Shown: positions 6,489 through 9,338 of the stretch, piece after piece
Layout: each line of letters opens with the position of its first letter
How positions within the stretch are numbered: the first letter of the stretch is position 1
Assembly (NCBI GenBank): GCA_937915885.1
Contig: CALGGP010000371.1
Location: 1-9,338 of the forward strand
Source: an uncultured Selenomonadales bacterium
GTDB taxonomy: Bacteria > Bacillota > Negativicutes > Selenomonadales > Selenomonadaceae
DNA: 9,338 nucleotides
Direction of reading: 5' to 3'
Program-made: the position numbers and the translations under genes
Notes under the pieces: generated by a model
Told to the model about the DNA's origin: nothing
Seen by the model: only the letters and a program-made list of their open reading frames with translations
The model's database searches: none

Positions 6489-6517
6489 ATATCGGCACCT
6501 CCTGTTTTCGTCGATGC

Positions 6518-6778
6518 TCAAGCGGACTGTTTGAGCGCGGCATCGATGGCGATTGCAAACTGATCGCCGCAAGAAGTTCCGCGTCCGCCGCAATCATTTC
6601 CTCTGAGAATGTCGGCGATCTCCCGCGCGTCCTTGCCCTCGACGAGTTTACCGATGGCGACGAGATTGCCGGGGCAGCCGCCGACGAACTTGACGTTATG
6701 AAGTTTCTGTTGCTCGTCGATGTCGAAGCGAATTTGTTTGGAGCAAACGCGCTGCGGAGTATAGGCGAAACTTTGCAT
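6518..6778 (-). CDS. TSCPD domain-containing small protein
   Basis: This 86-residue protein fits the small stand-alone TSCPD family (TIGR03905-like), common in Firmicutes. The domain also occurs at the end of some B12-dependent ribonucleotide reductases, where cysteines are thought to bind metal or act in redox. Visible are YTPQRVCSKQI (6-16), FVGGCPGN (31-38) and CGGRGTSCGDQ (63-73), with cysteines C12, C35, C63 and C70. The name-giving TSCPD reads TSCGD here. The ATG at 6778 is preferred over a longer frame to 6826, because the longer start would lie inside the predicted promoter and the family begins with this segment. AAGGGG lies 11 bases upstream. It follows the TPM gene on the same strand and has its own promoter. 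The precise function is not known. Confidence 0.85.
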   Translation of the reverse strand: MQSFAYTPQRVCSKQIRFDIDEQQKLHNVKFVGGCPGNLVAIGKLVEGKDAREIADILRGNDCGGRGTSCGDQFAIAIDAALKQSA

Positions 6779-6817
6779 TCGGATCACTTCCCCTTGAAAA
6801 ATTTTTACGATGAGTAT

Positions 6818-6846
6818 ATTGTACAATGAGCCGCGTAAAATTTCAA
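6818..6846 (-). promoter_or_regulatory. Predicted sigma70 promoter of the TSCPD gene
   Basis: On the minus strand TTGAAA (6846-6841) and TACAAT (6823-6818) are separated by exactly 17 bases. The -35 directly abuts the stop codon of the TPM gene (6847-6849), and no terminator lies between, so the TSCPD gene may be read both from here and by read-through. Confidence 0.65.
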
Positions 6847-7641
6847 TCAGAAAGAGCCGCCGCCTCCGCCGTGCGATCCTCCACCGCCGCCTCCACCGCC
6901 GTGGGCGCCATGCCCTCCTCCGCCTTTCGACTGTCGCGTGACGTGCGAGAACAAAAATATATCTCTCGACTCGACGAGCTTGACGCTTTTTTTGTCGAGA
7001 TAATCAATCGCCTCGACGGCGGGCTTGACGTTGCTCATCGCCCCGATCATCGACGAGCGCGCCGCCCCGCCCGAAGCAACTCCGGCGAAAATCGCTCCGA
7101 CCAGCGCCAGAGGATCGAAGCCGCCGCTCGAACGACCATAGGGCGCATCATTCTGTTCGTAATAAGTGAGCTGCTCATCAATGGCGTTGAGGTACGTGTC
7201 GAAGGCGGCGTAATAATTCCCCTGCGTCAAAATCGATTGGAAGGCGTTCTGCAGATAAGGAATGCCGTCCTCCGTGGTGATGCGCCGCTTCATCTGCGCG
7301 TCGGTCGAAATGTGCCACTGCCGAGTATCCATTATGATAATCAGCGCGATCGAGCCGTTGGGCGCGCCGGAAAAATAATCGTCGAGAAGATTGTCGGCAA
7401 TGGTATTGATCTCGAGCCCCCGCGCGGATTTTAAAGTTACGATGCCGACGCGGACGCCGTGTTTTGTTTCGATGGATTTAATTTTGTCGATGAGCGCCTG
7501 ACGCTGATTGGGCTCGAGGAGTTGAGCGGAGTCGGTGAGCGACGTGATGATCGATGATTGAGGCGGCGATTGCGGTTGCGCGGCGACGATCGACGCGAGC
7601 ATCGAGACGATCAAAACCGTCAAACAAAAAATTTTTTTCAT
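6847..7641 (-). CDS. Secreted or membrane TPM-domain protein with Gly/His-rich tail (YgcG-like)
   Basis: The 264-residue product starts with a clear signal peptide, MKKIFCLTVLIVSMLASIVAA, with likely cleavage near residue 21. A TPM domain (Psb32/YgcG type, about 32-160) follows, with ITSLTDSAQLLEPNQRQALI (32-51), HGVRVGIVTL (61-70) and a hydrophobic IALIIIMD strand (98-105). Residues 176-200 (DPLALVGAIFAGVASGG..) may form a membrane segment. The tail from 240 on is almost only Gly and His and ends GGGGGSF, typical of YgcG-like proteins. TPM proteins act in the periplasm or membrane, with roles proposed in membrane-protein quality control or phosphatase activity; none is proven here. The ATG at 7641 has AAAGGA 8 bases upstream and lies 16 bases after the zinc-ribbon gene, so the two form an operon. 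Confidence 0.88.
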   Translation of the reverse strand: MKKIFCLTVLIVSMLASIVAAQPQSPPQSSIITSLTDSAQLLEPNQRQALIDKIKSIETKHGVRVGIVTLKSARGLEINTIADNLLDDYFSGAPNGSIALIIIMDTRQWHISTDAQMKRRITTEDGIPYLQNAFQSILTQGNYYAAFDTYLNAIDEQLTYYEQNDAPYGRSSGGFDPLALVGAIFAGVASGGAARSSMIGAMSNVKPAVEAIDYLDKKSVKLVESRDIFLFSHVTRQSKGGGGHGAHGGGGGGGGSHGGGGGSF

Positions 7642-7657
7642 GGCAGAATCCTTTCGA

Positions 7658-8758
7658 TCACATAATGAGACTGATCAGAATGAAGGCGACGATGGCGACG
7701 ACGAGGGCGACGGCGGCGGGATAAAGGAACGCCTTCTTTGAATCGTAAGGGAGCGAGCCGACGACCTTGCCGGTCTGACCGTTCATCATAAAAGTGTAGG
7801 GCTGATTGTTATAGCGCGTGGTGAGAATCCAGACGGGCACGAGCGCATAAGAAACGCTGCCTTCGGTTTTGATGACGGCGGTGTTTTGCGGCTCGACGGA
7901 ATCATAGCCCTTGACGGTCGAGAAGAGGACTTCGCGGACGGAGTTTTCGATGCGCAGATCGGCGCGCGGCACGGCTTGTTCGGCGGTGACATCGTACTTA
8001 TCGGCGAGATAACCGGCGAGGTAAGCGGCGCTGAACGGCACGAGTTCCTTATAATTGAAGGGCTCGATGCTGTCCATGAAGTCGTCGTTCATTTTTTTTG
8101 AGCCGTCGACGGGAACGCGCTCGAAAGTCATATCGGCGGCGCGCTCGACGTTAAAAACGGAAATGGTTTTGATAATCTGATTGCCGCCGTCGGCGACGCG
8201 AATTTTTTTTGCTTGGAAGGTGGCGTGCGCGTCGATATTGGCGTCGAAGAGCCAGAATGGGACGTACATGGGCTGGATTGCCTCGACGCGATTATTGGCG
8301 GTGAACTCGGAGGGCAGGAGCGTCTTACCGGCGTAAAATTTTTTGAGCGCGTCAACGGCATCGGCTTTGGTTTTTTTGAAGGGGATCACGAAATCGGGCT
8401 TGAGCATGCCGCTGAACCGTTTCGGAATCATAGTCGGATTGCCGCAATAAACGCACTCGGTTGCCATCGTATTTTCGTCGCAAACGATCTCGGCGCCGCA
8501 GCTCGAGCAGGTAAACGCCTTAAGATTGGCAAGCTCGTCGGCGTCCCAATGCTCGCCGGCGTCGGCTGTGTCCCATTTCGCCTCTTGAGCCTCGCGCTCG
8601 CGCGCCGCCATCTCCTGTTTAGCCTGAAAAAGTTGATCGACGGCGGCGATATCGAGTTCGGCGCCGCAATACTCGCAGGAAACTTTATCGTGCCCGGGCT
8701 GAAAGGACAGAGGCGCGGAGCAGTTGGGGCATTTATAACTGACGGAAGTAGCAGGCAT
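7658..8758 (-). CDS. Double zinc-ribbon protein with C-terminal membrane helix
   Basis: The 366-residue protein has two four-cysteine zinc ribbons: C10-P-N-C13 with C28-E-Y-C31, and C84-S-S-C87 with C102-V-Y-C105. Between them lies a charged helix (about 40-80). A long soluble region (110-340) begins IPKRFSGMLKPDFVIPFKK, and a single hydrophobic helix (about 343-366) ends the chain, so it is probably tail-anchored with the ribbons in the cytoplasm. Such proteins are often annotated as TFIIB-type zinc-ribbon proteins or wrongly as PriA-like because of the ribbons; no helicase motif is present. The ATG at 8758 has GAGGTGA upstream and a good promoter at 8790-8818. The downstream TPM gene suggests a shared envelope task. 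No specific function is established. Confidence 0.85.
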   Translation of the reverse strand: MPATSVSYKCPNCSAPLSFQPGHDKVSCEYCGAELDIAAVDQLFQAKQEMAAREREAQEAKWDTADAGEHWDADELANLKAFTCSSCGAEIVCDENTMATECVYCGNPTMIPKRFSGMLKPDFVIPFKKTKADAVDALKKFYAGKTLLPSEFTANNRVEAIQPMYVPFWLFDANIDAHATFQAKKIRVADGGNQIIKTISVFNVERAADMTFERVPVDGSKKMNDDFMDSIEPFNYKELVPFSAAYLAGYLADKYDVTAEQAVPRADLRIENSVREVLFSTVKGYDSVEPQNTAVIKTEGSVSYALVPVWILTTRYNNQPYTFMMNGQTGKVVGSLPYDSKKAFLYPAAVALVVAIVAFILISLIM

Positions 8759-8789
8759 AATGTCACCTCAAACTGAAAAATTTAGTGTA

Positions 8790-8818
8790 AGTATACGAGC
8801 AAAGGCGGCGTTGATCAA
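8790..8818 (-). promoter_or_regulatory. Predicted sigma70 promoter of the zinc-ribbon/TPM operon
   Basis: On the minus strand TTGATC (8818-8813) and TATACT (8795-8790) are separated by 17 bases, about 32 bases before the ATG at 8758. It is back-to-back with the plus-strand promoter at 8828-8856; the two -35 boxes are 9 bases apart. Confidence 0.65.
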
Positions 8819-8827
8819 GAAAATTCG

Positions 8828-8856
8828 TTGACGGCGGCGGTGAAAGGGGCTAAAAT
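8828..8856 (+). promoter_or_regulatory. Predicted sigma70 promoter of the small membrane protein gene
   Basis: TTGACG (8828-8833) and TAAAAT (8851-8856) are separated by 17 bases, placing the start point near 8863, a short distance before the ORF at 8877. This supports the ORF being a real gene. Confidence 0.6.
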
Positions 8857-8876
8857 TACTCGAGAAAAGAAAGGGG

Positions 8877-9116
8877 ATGGGAGAATTGCCGCCGATAGAC
8901 ATAATCATCGGGCTGATTTGCATCGCGGTGTTCGGAGTGGCGCTGGGTGCGCTGATATACTTGCCGATCGCGGACAAAGAGTCGCCGCTGACGCTGGAGA
9001 AGCTGACGAGCGACATCATCTGGAGGTATCTGCCGGACTGGTTACTGTCATTTATCGGGTGCATCATCTTTCTGATCTTGAGTTTTATGTTGGTGTCGGG
9101 CGTCATGCGTTCGTGA
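8877..9116 (+). CDS. Small two-helix membrane protein of unknown function
   Basis: The 79-residue product has two hydrophobic helices: IDIIIGLICIAVFGVALGAL (8-27) and LLSFIGCIIFLILSFMLVSG (56-75). They are joined by a charged linker (ADKESPLTLEKLTSDIIWRY). I do not recognise a family. The hydrophobic pattern and the promoter just upstream favour this frame over the arginine-rich ORF that overlaps it. The start is uncertain: AAAGGGG touches the ATG at 8877, too close for normal initiation, whereas a TTG at 8886 would be spaced 9 bases from it and shorten the protein by 3 residues. It is transcribed away from the zinc-ribbon operon and towards the rRNA-like promoter. No clear terminator follows. 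Confidence 0.65.
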   Translation: MGELPPIDIIIGLICIAVFGVALGALIYLPIADKESPLTLEKLTSDIIWRYLPDWLLSFIGCIIFLILSFMLVSGVMRS

Positions 9117-9136
9117 GCATCAACGGCAACGAAGCG

Positions 9137-9213
9137 GGGCGCCGCCGACGCGGGTGGGAACCACGGGCTAATTTGGGCGCCGACCTCGACGGGCGGGTGC
9201 GTCGGCGGCGCCC
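9137..9213. repeat. 77-bp palindromic GC-rich element, copy B
   Basis: It has the same perfect 15-base arms as copy A (9137-9151 and 9199-9213), the same total length, and the same internal blocks GGGTGGG, TTGGGCGCCG and GGGCGGG at the same offsets. The sequence between the blocks is different. It begins 20 bases after the small membrane protein gene and ends where the A/T-rich tract before the rRNA-like promoter starts. It is not followed by a T-tract on either strand, so it is not an ordinary terminator, although its long stem could still slow polymerase. Confidence 0.85.
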
Positions 9214-9266
9214 TTAAAAAAAAATTTTTAAAAGCCCTTGACAAACAAATTTTAGACTGTTATCAT
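9214..9266 (+). promoter_or_regulatory. Strong promoter with UP-like A/T tract, probably for an rRNA operon
   Basis: A perfect -35 TTGACA (9238-9243), a 17-base spacer and -10 TATCAT (9261-9266) follow an A9/T5/A4 tract (9216-9233) in the place of an UP element. The bases after the -10 (GCGC) are GC-rich, as in stringently controlled rRNA promoters. No protein start with a ribosome-binding site follows within the window. Confidence 0.75.
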
Positions 9267-9338
9267 GCGCAAGTCGTTTGAAACGACGCGTTCTTTCAAA
9301 TCTAAACAATACATTTTGTGCAAGCTAACGTTAAGAGC
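9267..9338 (+). promoter_or_regulatory. Probable rRNA operon leader with boxA-like antitermination site
   Basis: Downstream of the promoter a hairpin GTCGTTT/AAACGAC (9273-9287) is followed by GTTCTTTCAAATCTAAACAA (9290-9309). This resembles the Firmicutes rRNA leader string TGTTCTTTGAAAACTAAACAA, which carries boxA for Nus-factor antitermination. The rest (to 9338) holds no ORF and shows no 16S start, so the mature 16S gene would lie outside the window. The identification rests on the likeness to known leaders and on the strong promoter. Confidence 0.6.

Noticed and set aside
8213..8776. 187-residue plus-strand ORF
   Set aside because: It is antisense to the zinc-ribbon gene, whose CxxC pairs, promoter and ribosome-binding site are clear.
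9137..9213. Intrinsic terminator at the palindromic element
   Set aside because: The stem is strong, but no T-tract follows on either strand; the bases after it on the plus strand are TTAAAAAAAAA.

Overview
The window suggests a diderm member of the Firmicutes (Negativicutes, probably Selenomonadaceae-like). This is an inference from three signs. A lipopolysaccharide-type set of glycosyltransferases implies an outer membrane. A small TSCPD-domain protein is of a kind common in Firmicutes. The right edge looks like a Firmicutes-type rRNA operon leader, with a boxA-like TTCTTT..AAA.CTAAACAA string behind a near-consensus promoter. Base composition is mixed: most genes are GC-rich but carry frequent AAATTTTT tracts, while one gene (2772-4424) is visibly poorer in GC.

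Left half, minus strand (about 5340 down to 1): five tightly packed genes form one operon, in transcription order a VirK/YbjX (DUF535) protein, a DUF262-DUF1524 (GmrSD-like) nuclease-type protein, a GT-B glycosyltransferase, a WaaE-like family 2 glycosyltransferase, and a family 9 (heptosyltransferase-like) glycosyltransferase. Junctions are 4 to 8 base overlaps or gaps of 4 bases, so translation is probably coupled. The last gene keeps its reading frame, but from about residue 236 it runs into an array of GC-rich repeats (1-144) that replaces the expected C-terminal third, at least up to the window edge. The operon probably builds and decorates the LPS core; the DUF262 gene looks like an acquired defence gene riding in it.

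Middle, plus strand: a 300-residue zinc metallopeptidase (5431-6333), with a catalytic region resembling flagellinolysin/collagenase-type zincins, is divergently transcribed from the LPS operon. The two predicted promoters overlap so closely that only one can be open at a time. A stem-loop with a T6 tract at 6339-6386 ends the convergent minus-strand transcript.

Right half: a minus-strand operon (zinc-ribbon membrane protein, then a secreted TPM-domain protein with a Gly/His-rich tail) starts at a good promoter near 8790-8818. A TSCPD gene follows with its own promoter, and beyond it lies a possible tiny ORF. Divergent from this operon, a small two-helix membrane protein is read on the plus strand.

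Repeats are the most unusual content. Two 77-bp elements (68-144 and 9137-9213) have identical perfect 15-bp terminal inverted repeats and conserved G-runs around diverged spacers. One breaks the GT9 gene; the other sits immediately before the rRNA-type promoter. A second signal is a short palindrome, CCGCGCGG (best form GCTCCGCGCGGAGC), present seven times, always inside genes and in all three codon phases.
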